A stretch of DNA of 64,000 bases from positions 1 through 64,000 of the forward strand of contig CAJNDS010002663.1 in NCBI GenBank assembly GCA_905221605.1, given 5' to 3'. Below are positions 40,336 through 54,200 of the stretch, in pieces. How positions within the stretch are numbered: the stretch's first letter is position 1; every line of letters begins with the position of its first letter. This DNA is from Symbiodinium natans. Taxonomy: Eukaryota > Sar > Dinophyceae > Suessiales > Symbiodiniaceae. The notes beneath the pieces were generated by a model. That model was given only the letters and a program-made list of their open reading frames with translations, made no database searches and was not told where the DNA came from. The position numbers and the translations under genes were made by a program.

Positions 40336-42225
40336 ACAGCCTCCTCCTGAGCTTGGGATATCGAGAGCCTCTCGAGAGCCTTGAGTCCGGGGCCACCGCC
40401 CGAAGCATGAGGCGAAGAGTGGCAAATGCGGCCGGCCGGCAGCTTGCCACCCCGTTGGGCACCTTGGCCGGTGAAGCTAGGCTTCGCGCCGGGTCGGGTG
40501 CCAGAGCCTCCTGTTCTTTTCTTGGAACCTGATGCTCGGCTGAGCCTTCTCTACAGTTGGATGTACTCTGTGACGTGAGTGGAGTTCTGCAAGGCTGGAC
40601 CTCAGCCTGAATTCAAGAAGCGCTTTCTGAAACAAGAAGAGCGGCCATCATGGCCATCACCAGTTTTAAGTTTTTTCCAGGATTTGTGCGGTTAGTTCAA
40701 GAGCCCTGGAAAGAGCTCAGCGTGGGGCTTTCTCTCGGAGTTCCTTGATCTGCTTTTTCCTTTCTTGCTCAGGGGGAGGGCCCGCCCGCAGCTTCTGCCG
40801 CTGACTTGCTGGCAGTTGGTGCTCCGGCACAGCCCTCAGCTGAAAACTCTGGTCATGAAGTGCTCCATGCTCTTCAGCTTCAATTCCTGTCGTGTTTTTC
40901 GGGTCAATGCGGCCATTGGGCGGTTTCTTGATGCACATCACACGTAGCAGGTGATGCACAGTGCGAGCCGATCGTTGCAGTGCATCCACGTTCATTCTGA
41001 ACATCGTTTAACACTAGTGCTTTGGGATGTTTGGTGGTTGTGCAGTCCAGATCACACAGCGCCTGCGGCTTTGGTATTTAGCCGCTGGCCCTTGGGGTAC
41101 CTCGCCTGGCTTTTGTACGGCGGCAGTGTACATGCAGCGGAAGGTAGTGGGATAATTACTCCTGTTTTCTTGTATGTCGAAAGCCACAAGTTCCTTAGGC
41201 AAATGTCCATGAACAGTGCTGAAATGCAGGTTCGACTTCCAGGACTGAGCGAGAGGCCTGAGTGCGCAGCATGTGCTCGTTCTCTGGAGATTGGTTTGAA
41301 TCCCAACGGATCTGATGTACAATGGCAGTGGGCAAGTGGCAGCCATGGTGCCTTTAGACTTCCAGATGCTGCTGTTACCTGGCTGGCCAGGCTGCCGTGA
41401 GAGTGCTGATAGCAGCTTCCAAGTCTAGCATAGGAACCGGAGCTGCTCAGTGGCGGGAGAGAAACGATATCCCAACAGCATTGCACTTCACAATCCGGGA
41501 CTCTACGCAACATCTTGGAGTCACGTTGAAAGGTAGCACTATCGAACTGCACCTCACAACCTCTTCCTGGGTGTGTCAGATTTTCCGATGTATCTCACAT
41601 CTTCCAAGATCACACAGGGGATCTCGGGTAGTGGACATATGTGGAATTCACAGTAGATGCTTGTTTGTTCAAATCTGTCCCAATACACCATTAAGATTGC
41701 GAGGTTTTGGGTGAGGATGTTCAGTCATTGATGTGTTCATTGTTGACCTGGGGTTTTCTTGGATTGAAGGCTGCTAGACGGTATTCCTCAATCCTGCAAG
41801 GGTCTGCGCTCGAATGCCAGACTTCTAGGTGTTGGGCAAGATGTTCACGCATCCTACAGTGATGGGGTGGGTTTCCCAGGCAGCGTCTCGCACTTTCTCT
41901 TTTTGGCTCCTGAAAACCGAAGTATAGAATTCATACCCTGCAGGCCAGCCGATTCAATCATCTGATATGTATTTTGCCACCTTTGCACGGAAGATCAGCA
42001 GCAAAGCGCTGAAGACTTCAAACAGGCGACACGGTGCTCCCTGCATCTGGGTCACGAGCTCCAAGCAGCTTGAACCCCTTTGCATGCGTAGGTCAATTCT
42101 TACTGTAGGCCCCCCCGAAGCCCCGCTTGAACCCGCTGGTAGCGGTGATGGTTTACGATGCAGCGTGCGGAGCGTGCGCGCCGGCCTTCCGTGGATCCCA
42201 GCTCGGCAGTGGAGCGGGCGACCGC
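40336..42225. other. No gene assigned
   Basis: Mostly short overlapping ORFs. A possible + strand exon at 40612-40675 reads KKRFLKQEERPSWPSPVLS. The minus ORF 40717-41004 ends in a charged Gln/Lys/Arg stretch but has no support from neighbours. No repeat stands out. Confidence 0.4.
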
Positions 42226-45200
42226 CGGTGTCTCACTGGAGGTTCTCCACGGCTTTGGCTCGCACGGGAGGAATCTGCGGGATGCAGTGCTCTTCGGTGT
42301 CTCGGCCTCCCCTTCTGTTCATTTCTGTTCTCTCTTGGCCGGAAGTTTCTTGCGGAGTATGAAACCCCGAAGATGGCCCAAGCGGTCCTAGAAAACAAGC
42401 TCTTTCTCACAGCTAAGGTGACATCGCCGGGCAGTACTTGACTCAAGCGGTTGGGCGACAACTGGCTTTCCGGCACCTCCTTGGAGACGAGGCCACTGTG
42501 CTGTATGCATTTCCTGCTCTCACGTGTCAGGTGTGGTGCTTCTCTCGCTCAGGTCAGCTTTGCGGCAGAGAGCTGTGATGTGGAGGCCTCCCAGAAAGGG
42601 TCACAGAATGCAGTACAGTGCTGCGCAGAATGTTCACGAAAGGGAGTAGCACCCACCGGTTGCCGTACTATGCAGAGTGCACAAAACGTGTCTCAGAAGG
42701 CGATCACTGCCTGCGCTGCCTCGCGGAGCCGCGCCTTCCTGGCGGTGTGCCAGGTTTGCAGACCAAACAGGTCCCAGGTCTCGATTTATGAACTGGGACC
42801 AGTGGCCAGCAACCGGCCGGTGCAGACCTTGCAGGTGCGCACCAGTTGCATTGTTTGTTGCTACCACTGAGAGTTGCATCGGGGCTGGAGCGAAGACCTG
42901 TGCATTCCGACTCTACCATTGCGGGCAACCATGGGGACCACGACGTTTCCTTGTAAGCTTCCAAGCCTCCACGCAGGAACTGAATGGCCGGGACGGCCCC
43001 GTCGGGCAAATCACCGCCGTGGCGTTTTCCTCCGCCAGTCAGGCCAGCGGAGTTCCCGAGGATGAATCCTCGAGGCCGGTCGAACACAGAAGCAACCCCC
43101 CCCCATCACTTGGATGTCCCTTACTCTATTATGTAATTTTTCTGAAAGTATGTCATGATGTTGTATAAGGCTGGAGCCCTTCGGGCCTTTGTGACAGTTT
43201 AAGCCGCTTTCTTTGCCAGTATGTTTACAAGCCCTTTTTGATCCTAGGGTATCGCTTTCCCAATGCACATGGATTGGCTTCATTTTGTCACAGTCCATTC
43301 CATTATATGTATGCATGCCTGTGTACATATATACATATTTGTGTATGCGTTTATGTGCATACACCTGGAATCTACCGAATATACACCTGTGTATATGTTT
43401 ATATATGTCTACGCATGTATATATGTAAAACATATATATATATATATGTGTACATTCGCATGTGTGTGTGTGTGTGTGTATTCAACAAGGCCGCGGATCT
43501 AGTGGCTGTTGATGTGGGTTCGCGTGCTTGGCAGCGTCTGAGGCTGGCGGTGGCTTCGATGGGCCTCCATGCCCAGATCATTGTGTTGGACTGGAGGCTC
43601 AACGAGATCATCAGCCGCTTCATGCTGCAGGACGAGTTGTCAAGGCTTCTCGTCCTTGTGTGTGTTTTTTTGCTCCTTTTTTTTTTTTGTTTTCTTCTTG
43701 TTTTTTCAAAGCCGCTGCGACGTGCTGAGGATAGACTTCAACCCGCTGGACTCGGATATGATGTCCGGCTCCAGCGTCAGCTCGTTCGAGATTTTCCTGA
43801 TGAGGTCGCAACCGCTTTGGCTGCTGGCATGCTTACAACGGTATCATTGTATCTGTTGTTCTTGCAGGGACCTTCCAATAGAGGAGGAGGGTGAGGAGCG
43901 GCTGGAATCCAAAGAGCCCAGGCGGCAGCTCTCAAAGGCCTCAATTCTCGGTAGCATTTCTGGCAAGTGCCGTAGTGCGCGTGTGGGCTTTCTCGTGACA
44001 GCTACTCTGCTCTTTTTTTGACTGTCTCAGCCTGCACTGCAACGCGCAGAGAGCTGCAACCGAGCTGTGCTCCATCGGTTCGTTGCTGACAGCACTCAGG
44101 AGATGTTCAAGCTTCAACAAATAGATGAGACCTGGATGCAGAATGACCGCTTGGCAGTGCCACATGTTGAAGAGCCTAATGCGGCGCCAGCTGCTGAAGG
44201 GCCCCGCGATGGATGTTGCGAGATGTTGCCTTTGGCCCATGGCCTTCCACTATGTGATAACTTGTGCAGTGTTCCCACGTGACAAGGCATGCAAGAAGGT
44301 TACTACACTATACTCACTATACCTCCTCTCAGTTTTCATCCCAAGTCTCGTGCGGCAACATGGGCGAAAATTGGAGGGAAGCATCCATAAAACACACTTG
44401 CGGCAAGGGTCTGATACAGCCGTCTTCTTCGTCTCCATCGTCTCTTGAAAAACGATTGTGTGGAAGAGTCTCCGTCCGGGGTGTCTCGTCCTCGATCGGA
44501 TGGCCACTGCCCTTATGCAGATCGCTGCAGCCCTCCTGTTGCACATGTCCGTGTCGCGCATCGCAGTCACGACTTTTGTCTGAACCAGAATCTGGAGATT
44601 CTGGAAGCCGAGCAACTCACCGAACAGGAACTCAACGGCCAACAGCACTCACCTTCAAAAAGCTAACCTTGCACTGTGTTTATCCATTGTTCAGAGGCAT
44701 CCTCACAAAAAGGCCATGGCCCGGGCTCGAACGCCTGTCACACATGATGACACGAACGGAGTCACTGAACCAGAGCTCCACTGCATCAGCGCCATGTCAC
44801 GGTTCTCGGTGCTCGCCTGGGTGACACACAAAGTTGACAGAAGCAAAATGTGTGATCACATTGTGCAAGTGAGTTCGTTCACCAACCTAACCGACGTACA
44901 GGCCATATGACTTTGCAGCGGTGCAGGGAGGCACACAAAAGCCATTGCACTTGCGCCAAGCCAAACCAGAATCTCAGAATTGTCACAAAGTGATGCAATG
45001 TCCCTGGCATCCGCTTTCTTGACAAGAAGCATGAGGATTCTTGACCGCTGCGATGTATTTGGTGTTTGTGTGTTTGCTTGTCGACAAGGAACTCGCGGAG
45101 TTTGCAATGACGCTTGCCGACCACGCGTGGCTTGTGCCAGCGCCCCTCGCAGTCAAAACGTGATGTTTTGGGGGCTTGGGGGTCTACAGAGCACCCTTGT

Positions 45201-48200
45201 TGCACAGCTGCATTGCCTGATGGCGAGGAACGGCAGGCTGGCACTTGCTTCCGAAGAGGTGGCATTGGGTGAGCTTTTGTCAACTTTGGATCAGCCTGCG
45301 AAGCCCAGGGAGTTGTCTTCATCGTGGCAAGTGGCTTGGGAATGGAGGCTTGGCTCTGCACAATGAATTTGTTGGCGCTTGCCGGCTATAAGCAAGAGAC
45401 AGACTGCCAGGAGGCAGAGAACCGTGCCCAGCATCTAGACGTGGACCCGGTGCCGTGGATGTCAGTTTGTCACGAGCTTCATTCAAGTGTCTTGCAAACG
45501 GTTTTCTTGGGAGAGGTGCCGTACTTTGTGTGCCAAATTGCTGCCCCATTCGGACACAAAGTGAGCGAACAGCAAATCTTCGGCATCAGGCGCGTTTTTG
45601 GTTTCGGGCAAAGCTTGCAGTTAGGCGAACAGAGTGTCAGCATGATCTTGGTGCAGGCCTTTCATCAATGGCTTCGTTGTAGCCGGAGCCAAAAGCCAAG
45701 TTGCGGTGTGGAAACTTGAGCAGGAAGAGAATGAGGCGAGCAGTTAACGGTCAACCAGCAGAGCGGAGCATGTCTTCTGGTATTCGCCAATTCGCATCAG
45801 GGCGATGGCAATCCGATCGATATGTTCGCCATTCCAAAGTATGCACACGCGCTTGCCTCAACGAAACGGAAGACAGAAGACAGGGCCCACGCTTGTGTGC
45901 TGACAAGCACTCTGGTGCTTTCATGTGTGTTGATTCTCAGGAATGTACCGCGACCATTGATGCGGGCAAAGGCTTTGCTGTTGCTTCCCTCGACCTTGTC
46001 GGCGGGCGAGACGAGGCAACGCCATTCGGCAGCAAGCGCTCGCCGTCGGGTAAGGGCCAAGCTGGCCAGTAGAAGCAGATGGGTGCAGGTGCACTGCGCC
46101 GTGTGCTTTGACAGCTCTGACATCACACATTTTCGACTGGGAGCTCTCATGGAATGCAATGGGCGCCTTGTGCCCGACTTAGAGGTGCGCAGTGCAGAAA
46201 GCAAGATTCTGACCTCCTGTGACTCGAGGCAGAAACCCCACTACTCGGTGGTGGCTTTCACCCAGGCTGTGGAGGGGTGTGGGTGTGACTAGTCCCATTT
46301 AGGTCCTTACTTTCGTCACGATTGCTTCACTGTTGCCTTCGAGGCAATGATTGTCAGGGCTAAGGCTGCTACAACAAATTGGGCAAAACTCCGCACTTAC
46401 GCCCGCACGAAAGGGTGTGCCAACGGCAAGTACGGCAAGTGGTGCCATGATCTTGTGTTCTGACGGAACGAGATAGACGGTGCAGGCCCGGTGACCTGCA
46501 TGGACATGGCTTTGCAGCGGCCCATTCTGGTGACAGTCTGCAGCCGGTACCCCAGATTTTCGGGTTCCCTCCCTGCACTCTCCATCTAGCGATGACAGCG
46601 TTTTTATTGATCGGGATGTCCTGCCAACACCGCGCCGCAGGGGTGGCTGGATCGCAGGTTCCGGCTTTCTGTTTCGTCCTACATTCAACCCATGTCTTTC
46701 CAAACATTACGGGGCCCTTCAGTGGTCATTGTTGCCCTTGTTGCCCTTGTTGCCACGCAGAAGCGGGAGATTGCTCTCCAGCTTTCGGTTAAAAAAAGAG
46801 TTGTTTCAGGCTCTAAAACCTTGCTTTAAGAGACTTCAGCTCGAGCCCTGCCACTTCAGCTGAGGTCAGGATGCTTCACTCCGGGCTTCACCCTTGGTGA
46901 ACCCTCTTCTTGTCGGAGGGTTCGCGGGGGGCGACAGGTTGTGGCTCGAAGTATAGAGCGCCCATGGAAGGTTCCAGAAAGAGGTGGGTCTCGCGTTTCG
47001 AGGTGTGGGACTATGAAGCCGGAAGATGTGAGCTGTGCACGAGCCCCAGCCGTGAGATGCGGAGATCGAGTGTCGAGAGAGCGGCGACAGGCCTACAGGG
47101 CCTACAGCCAACCCTGAAGACTCAAGCTCACAACGACATCGGATGATGGCGCATCGACATGAAACCAAATAGAATGAGATGAATGATGGGCAAAGGGCTT
47201 TCCGGCTTGGAGCTTGCTCCGGAGGTTGCAATGCAGGAAGGTATGATTCTTTGCATTCTTTGCTGTGGCACAAACGTCGTAATCCTCACAACGCTTTCTG
47301 GACCCCTCAAGAACCGCCGGTTTGGGGTCAAGGCTGGCAAGCACCGGAGGAACCGACAGGCCAGCGCATGGGCCCGGAGTTTCCCTTATGTCTTCGGGCG
47401 CGTGTTGATTGTCGTGATAGGTCGTTTCTGTTCGGGCAAGGTTTAGCGATGCTCATTGCTGGTTTGCCCCAGGAAGGTTGAGATGGTGACCAAATTCCGA
47501 ACCAAAAATCACGGGCTTCAATTGATCTTGGACCCATGGTCGGGGCATTGGGCACAAAGCCTACAAGTGGCCTCCTTCAATAGCAGGAGAGCCTTCCCCC
47601 CCCCCCCCGCCCCCTACAAGTCTCAATAGGCCTGGCGGAGCTTGTTGGGGGGAGGGTTACTATCGGGTTCAGGTGTGGGCGTGATGGGAACGGGTGCGAC
47701 CGGTGCGATACAGCCCCCCCCACGGTGTGGGATCCCACGGCTGCAGGTGCAGCGGTTGCAAATTGTCACAGTTCTCTCGTTTTGGAGCTGCGGAAAGGAC
47801 TTGCGCTGCACCCCTTCGGCTTCTTTGTGGCAGTGAGCTTCAGCGACAGGACCGGCAATGTCCCAGGCTGTGTGTCTGGGAGAGTTTTGTGGAGTGCCAG
47901 GATTCGCTTCTTGGAGATCCTGGCAAAAGAGTGGGCCTGGCGGGTAGCTTTGAGCCAATTTGTATGATGCAAAGATGGGAAAGTTGTCTGCCAGCCTCAA
48001 GCTCTTCTCGGAGCTCCACGTAAAGCCAGCCACTGAGATGTCCGAGCTTGAAAAGCTGAGAGATGTTGAGAATTCTTTCGCCAAGATATGTTGGATCCTG
48101 ACGGCATTCGAGGAATGTCCACCTGCTTCGCTTCTCAAACGGAGGCCATTTGCTTGCCGCGGCGCAGGCTGATGGGCCGATGTGCCGATGGTCTGATTGC

Positions 48201-51200
48201 GTTGGATCATGGCGTACGGGGGAGCAGGGTGGAGCCATGCTTGTATCAACTTGTGAGGTGTGCAGTGCGGTTGGGTGTTCTTGTTTGCAAGTGTGGGTAA
48301 ATTCCGATAGGGCCCTTGCCTTCGCAGTTTGGGTCAAGCGGCCAAGGGGCCGGGAAAAATGGCAGAAGACACGACAGAAGCCGCACCGCCTGCGAGCTCT
48401 AAGAAAGCCCTCGTCGTGGGCGACGAGACATTTGTCTACACCGCGGCGCTGCAAGAAGCCTATCCAGATGTGGAATTTACGGCATGCTCGGCGCTGTCAA
48501 CTCAGAACATTACCTCCAAAGAAGCCAATCCATTTCCCCCTGTTCTGAAAGGCAGGGTGAAGCACATGCAGAATCCCTTGTTTCTTGGGAAAGCGTATCC
48601 AGCAGCTGGCTTCGATGAGCTGATTTTCATCCTTCCTGGTCTAAGCTTCTTGGTGCCCAAGGAACTTGGCACCTCAGACAGACCGCTGTATGCGTATAGA
48701 CTCCATCACTTCGTTTTTCATTTGCTGCGATCGACAAAAGTCCTGCTGAAGGGCGAGAGTGATCTCCACATCGTTTGGCCGGAGGAGACGTCCCTTATGA
48801 GCTCTCCTTGTGGCGCTGCGGGTATCGAGCTCGTTCCTCTGTTGAGATTCCTTGGTTGCAAGCAGCAGCCAGAAGCAAAGTACAGCATAGACACGCTGAA
48901 GGCCGAGAGCATAAATCCCGTGATCTTTGGGACGGTGCAGAGTGAGCTGCCGGAATGGCTGCAAGGGATGCAGATGCTTCGCTTCACCGTTGACACAGCA
49001 CCCATCAAGGTGCCCCTTTCTGTGGCTTTGCAGCTCCACCCCGACCTGGAACTTGTCGGGCTCAGGGAGCGGAGTTCTGTCCAGGGAGTGGAGGCTCCTG
49101 CAGACACCGCATCCCTGAAGGCCCAACTTCTTCATGAGGCCGTCGCTCGGAAAGCGCGGCTGAAGGAGATGTATGGGCCCCATGAGGGGGAGGCGCCTTC
49201 CAGCTTTGATTTAGTGAGAGAGGCGCCGGCGCCCGATCCGGAGTCGCTGCTCTCAGTGCCGATGGAGGTGTTTATGATTTCCTTTGATGACGTTCCGCAC
49301 TTTGCGAACTGCATGAGGTTCCAAGTATTGGAGGACCAGCCTCCGATATCGCATGCTGCGATCGACGTCCTGGATCCACGGCTTCCGACCCGAGTGGCGC
49401 GTCCTGCGCCGGTGGTTCCCCCGGCGCCGATGCCTCCGCCAGTGGTGGCTGTGAAGAAACGCTCCCGCCCGAAGGAGGAGGAGTGGGGAGAGATGAAGTT
49501 CTATTGCCCCCTCACCAAGATCGCCACACCTACCGCCGAGAAGATGCGGCTTCACATGGAGGGCGAGCTGTACAAGCAGTTTGCAGCCAAAGACCCCAAT
49601 TGGGACACGTCGGATGACAAGAAAGACCTCCTGTTCGACCTTGAAGAGGAGGAGGCCAAGAGAGCCAGGAAAGACAAGGGCAAAGGCGACAAAGGTGGCA
49701 AGGGAAAGGGAGGCAAATCAAAAGGCAAGGACGGAAAGTCCAAAGACGGAAAGTCTAAGGGCGGCGGCAAGTCAAAAGGTAAAGGTGGCGGAAAAAGCCG
49801 CTACTAACACACTAAAACATGCTTCGTCTCTTAGCTTGCCGACATTCTTATGTGTATGCGAGAGAAGGATGCTTGGCGTTGGAAAATCGATCCCCCCCGT
49901 CAGCTTGCCTTTGGCAATGGCACGCCTGCCTGTGCCATGCGCATAAGATCTCCAGTTCCACGTGGGGCTCTTCGTCTTCCTGGGTGTGTTGACACCCTGC
50001 CAGTCGAAGCTGATCATGGTCTTCAGCACGCGGAGCCTGAAGAAGATCGCGACCTTGCGTGGACATCCCAGGGAGGCCCCCGATTTTGCCGGAGGTTCGA
50101 AGTTCTCCTGTATTCCTCTGTGCTCCTTTTGCTGCAGGTGGCCTCCATGGCTTTTGACCCCCTCGACCGAACCTTGGTGACTCTAGGCCCCCTTCAGAGT
50201 GCAGACATCAACCGTCTTGAGAGCTTGTTGTTTTGTGTGTTTCTGTGCTGGTGCAGTAACAGCAGCTGGGAGCTGAATGCAGGTGAAGATGGAAAGGTTT
50301 GCGAGTGGAGCACGGAGAACTGGAGTGCTGCACGGGCCCCAGGTTTCGGCCACCCTTCTCAGCAAGCTTGTACCGCACCATGTGTGTTTTGCCGCTTTTG
50401 CCGCCGCTGCTGCTGAGTTGAACGAGTATGGTGCCCATGGAGAAGCTATGGCGGTGGCAACTGCTGGAGAGGGGCTGGTCTGGGCCGGCGTGGCGGCGTC
50501 CTCAGCCTGAGACATCTTGGTCCCACTAGTGTCAGGGCATGACACGTTGGCGCAGGCCGAGGGCGACAAGAGCTCCTTCCGGACCTTCCACCAGGGAGTG
50601 CATCATGAGAGCGAGGCGGACGCGAGTGAAGGTTAACGGTGTTTATCCAGAGAACGACTCTGAAGACGCGGAAGACTACTTCTTCAGCATCTGGCTGGAG
50701 GATTTCGCGATGCACGTGTCGGAGCACCTCTTCTCCATGCAGCTCTACAGCAGACCCTCGGAGGTGTCTTTGAGCTTCTGAGCCTCCTCTGAGCGCTTTC
50801 TTCTCACATCAGTCGGAAAACTCCTCTAAGAAAAACAGGCGCCTCTAAAAAACCAAGTCAGAGGTGTCCATCCTCGCGGGCGACCGCAGCGGCAACCTTC
50901 GGGCCTTCTGCGGCCTCACTGGGTCCTTCAGGACTCTCATGACAATGACAGCTCTGCTTGTGAGTTTTCTTGTTGAACTGCTTTTTTTTCAGCTGAAGCG
51001 TTCTGAGTTGGCACTGCGGCGGAGCTTGTCGGCCTTGTTCCTGCAAGCACAAGCGCCAGACACACCGAGGGTCTAACAGTGAACCATGAGACCCTGCAGA
51101 AGCCCAGAGCTGACCTATCAAATGAAACCAAAACTGAGAACCGTACAGCCGCATCTTGAGTCTTGGTACGCATGCGTCTTTTCATGCTTTGGCTTGCTCA

Positions 51201-54200
51201 GAAACGCGCCAAACAAGGCGTCCTTGCGTGGCAGGCACACTTGCATGTGCATCCCAGGTGGGCTAGACAAAGGAGAGAGAACGCGAACTCTCCTATATGC
51301 ACTGATAGATCTTGAAAGACCTTGAACCCCCGCAAGATATTGCAAAAGGACAGGACGCTTCGGTAGGTGGAAGTCAACAGTCGGGGAAAAAATTGTCCCT
51401 CCGCCAGAGTCACCAGAGGAGCGCCACGTTGGGCTTGCATTCCGACGCCATAACGGCAGTGTGCATCTCTGCCGACGGACATACGGTGAGATGCCAAGAG
51501 CTTTGGACCATTTTGGACCCTGTGCGGCCCTGTGCGGTTGCCCAGTAGTTTGCCGCTGTTTCGAGCCAAGGTGGCCACAGCTGGCAGGGATGGTGCCATG
51601 TTCGTGCTGGCCGCATCACCCCTACCATAGAAGCCGAGAGGGGGCTCCTTGAGTCGTAGAGGAAGCTTTTCGTGAGCCCTTGAAGTTCACGAGGCCGACG
51701 GCATCTCGGACACTACTCGGCCTGATGCAAAGTCTCGTGAAGGCTCGATGGAGGCGCGGGAGCATGGAGTGGGTGTGGGAGGGAGTGAAGAGGCAGGAAA
51801 GTAAAGCGAACAACAGGAGTGACAGCACGTACAGTACTGGCAATGGGACCTTGCCTGTGCCAGGTGGTCATGATCAATCGTGGGGACATTCAGCTGCGAC
51901 AGGCAGCTGCAACAACCTGCGCCAAGCGGATATGCAATCCTGCACGCGCCAGGATGAGATACAAGACCTGACGACGCAAATCTCGACGCCGGATCCTGGA
52001 ACTTCGCCACGCCAATGCTCAGTCTCATGATCAATCCTGGGTCGAGGCTGAAGGCCCAGATAGAAGAGGATGCCGCCCGACTCCAGAGCAACATGGCAGC
52101 ATTCGGCAGCATCATCACGCCCGTGTGGGGCCAGTGTGGTCCATTGGCTTGGGGGGAAATCTCAGGCGAGTGTCGAGCCAGAGTCGAGGAGGTGCCCCGG
52201 CTCTTGCAGCGATCTGCCTTTGCTTAATAGCTCCTGGCTCCAGGCCCGAAGGCAGGATCAGGAGAAGATCCACTCGCTGCGCACGCTCCTGTGGAACTGC
52301 TAAAGCTGTGTGCCATCCCAAGTGCGTAGATGTGCCAAGGAAACAGCTACGAAACTTTGCAGCAGGCGCATGGTGTTCTAGGGTGCCATCGGGTGCCGTA
52401 TAGGCCCTCCTTGCTGAATAGCCCTGAGCTGGGAGCCGCCGTGAGCAGGCATCGACCGTGAAAGAAAGAGACAGCCTGCGGAAGATGAAAGCCATGCAGG
52501 TGTGCCCTTGGTTTCTCGAGCACTCTTCAGACTTCTCTCAGATGTCTCCGGTGAAATTGAGGCTTTGCATGTACAAGCTGCGGATGACCAAGAGAAGGCC
52601 CGCGCGTTCCTACAAGGTTGTCGGGGAGATCTTCGGATAACTTCGGGGTTTGCAGAGGGACATGGGGCTTTGGAGCGAAGGTTTTGAGGTCCTCGGGTTC
52701 AAGTTTGCGGCCCATGCTTGCCTGGATTGAGGATCCTTGGGAATTCCTTCCAGCAGCATTCGCAGGCCTACGACAAGCGGATGCGAGCGGACGCAGAGAG
52801 CTACGACGCGCTGGAGGCAGCCAGGGCAGAAGATGCCGAGCGCTTCGAGCAGGCTGGGGGTGCCTCTTCCACCTCTGAGTGTGGGTTCCTTATTGTGGTT
52901 TCTTACGGGAGGTTTCAAGTTGCTCAAAATTTGGGTGCCTTCTTGGGGTGTCTGACAATGCGAGAACGTTTACAAGGGCGGACAGAACAAAGGCCCTCTA
53001 TGTAGATGGGTCGTGTGCGCACGCTGCTCGGTGTTCTGCAGGGTTCTCAGGCGGGTCGGGGTCTGCTCCTCCAGGCTCCCGCGAAAACCTCAAACCTCTA
53101 AGCTCCACTTTTTTCTCAACTTCGTAGAGCTTTCCCAGGGACGATCTAAGAAATCGGCCACAAGTGTCTCACCTCAGCAGAGGCCCGGCAGAAAGCCCAG
53201 CGGTCCTTGGAAGTTCAAGAGCAAAAGCAGGAGAAGGACAATCCGGCGGGCCATCTTTTAATAGAAGAATGCAACAAAAAAGGAAAATTTGTGCACATGA
53301 AAAGATACACATAGAATTGTTATTGCAAATATATACACGAATAGATACATAGATACATGAATACATACATGTGTATAGGTATATGTATATGTAGATGTAT
53401 ATGTATATGTACATGTATGTGTATATGTAGGTTTATATGTATACGTATATGTCTTTGTATGTTTATAGGTTTTATGTTCGGCGGCATTCCAAGTGCTGGG
53501 TTTTCGGCCAACAATGGGCCAACAATCTGGGTTGAGGGAGGGTTTAGGGTTCGTTGAGGTATGTTGAGAGTAGGGGCTGTGCGGATATCACGATTTCAGC
53601 ACCTTCTTCGTGAACTCATTGGGCTTGTGTGGCGCTTCTCTGAGAGAGAGAGGAAGTGCACCGCCGCCTGAACGAGAAGGACGCAGAGGCATTGGCATAG
53701 ACTCAACCACGACTCTTTGTATTCGCAGCTCATCGGCTTGGCAGATCCACAAGCTGAAAGATCTCATCGCCTTCACGCAGAAGCGATTCGATGCCATGAG
53801 CTGCGCTCAGCGTTCTCACCAAGACCCCAAGCACTGGGGCGGGGGCTTTTGAGGCTGGATCAAGAAGGAATGGAGCAGTCGCTGGAGATCTCAGAAATCA
53901 AGAAGAAGAATCAGGAGGCAGGTTGCTGGTGTTTGTTTTTTCTTTTTTTTGGGAGCTTTGCCCTGGGGACTCTCTTGAAGTGTGCCAGGAGTTAGAGCAG
54001 CAACATCTGGTGGAATACAAGTTGAAGAAGGACCAGGACATGCTCATGCGCCTCGGCTTTTGACAGGGCAAGTGCACGAAGGGCCTGGGATTGGAGTTTG
54101 GCCAAGGAGAGGCCTGGAGATGATGGAGAAGGCTGTGCCCAAAGAGGGGCCAAAGGGGCCATCTCCCGAAATAGGGGTTCCTTGTAAATGAGAAGAAAAC

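Noticed and set aside
40717-41004. Minus-strand gene ending in a charged Gln/Lys/Arg stretch
   Set aside because: Short, isolated, opposite to all neighbours, and without domain or splice support.
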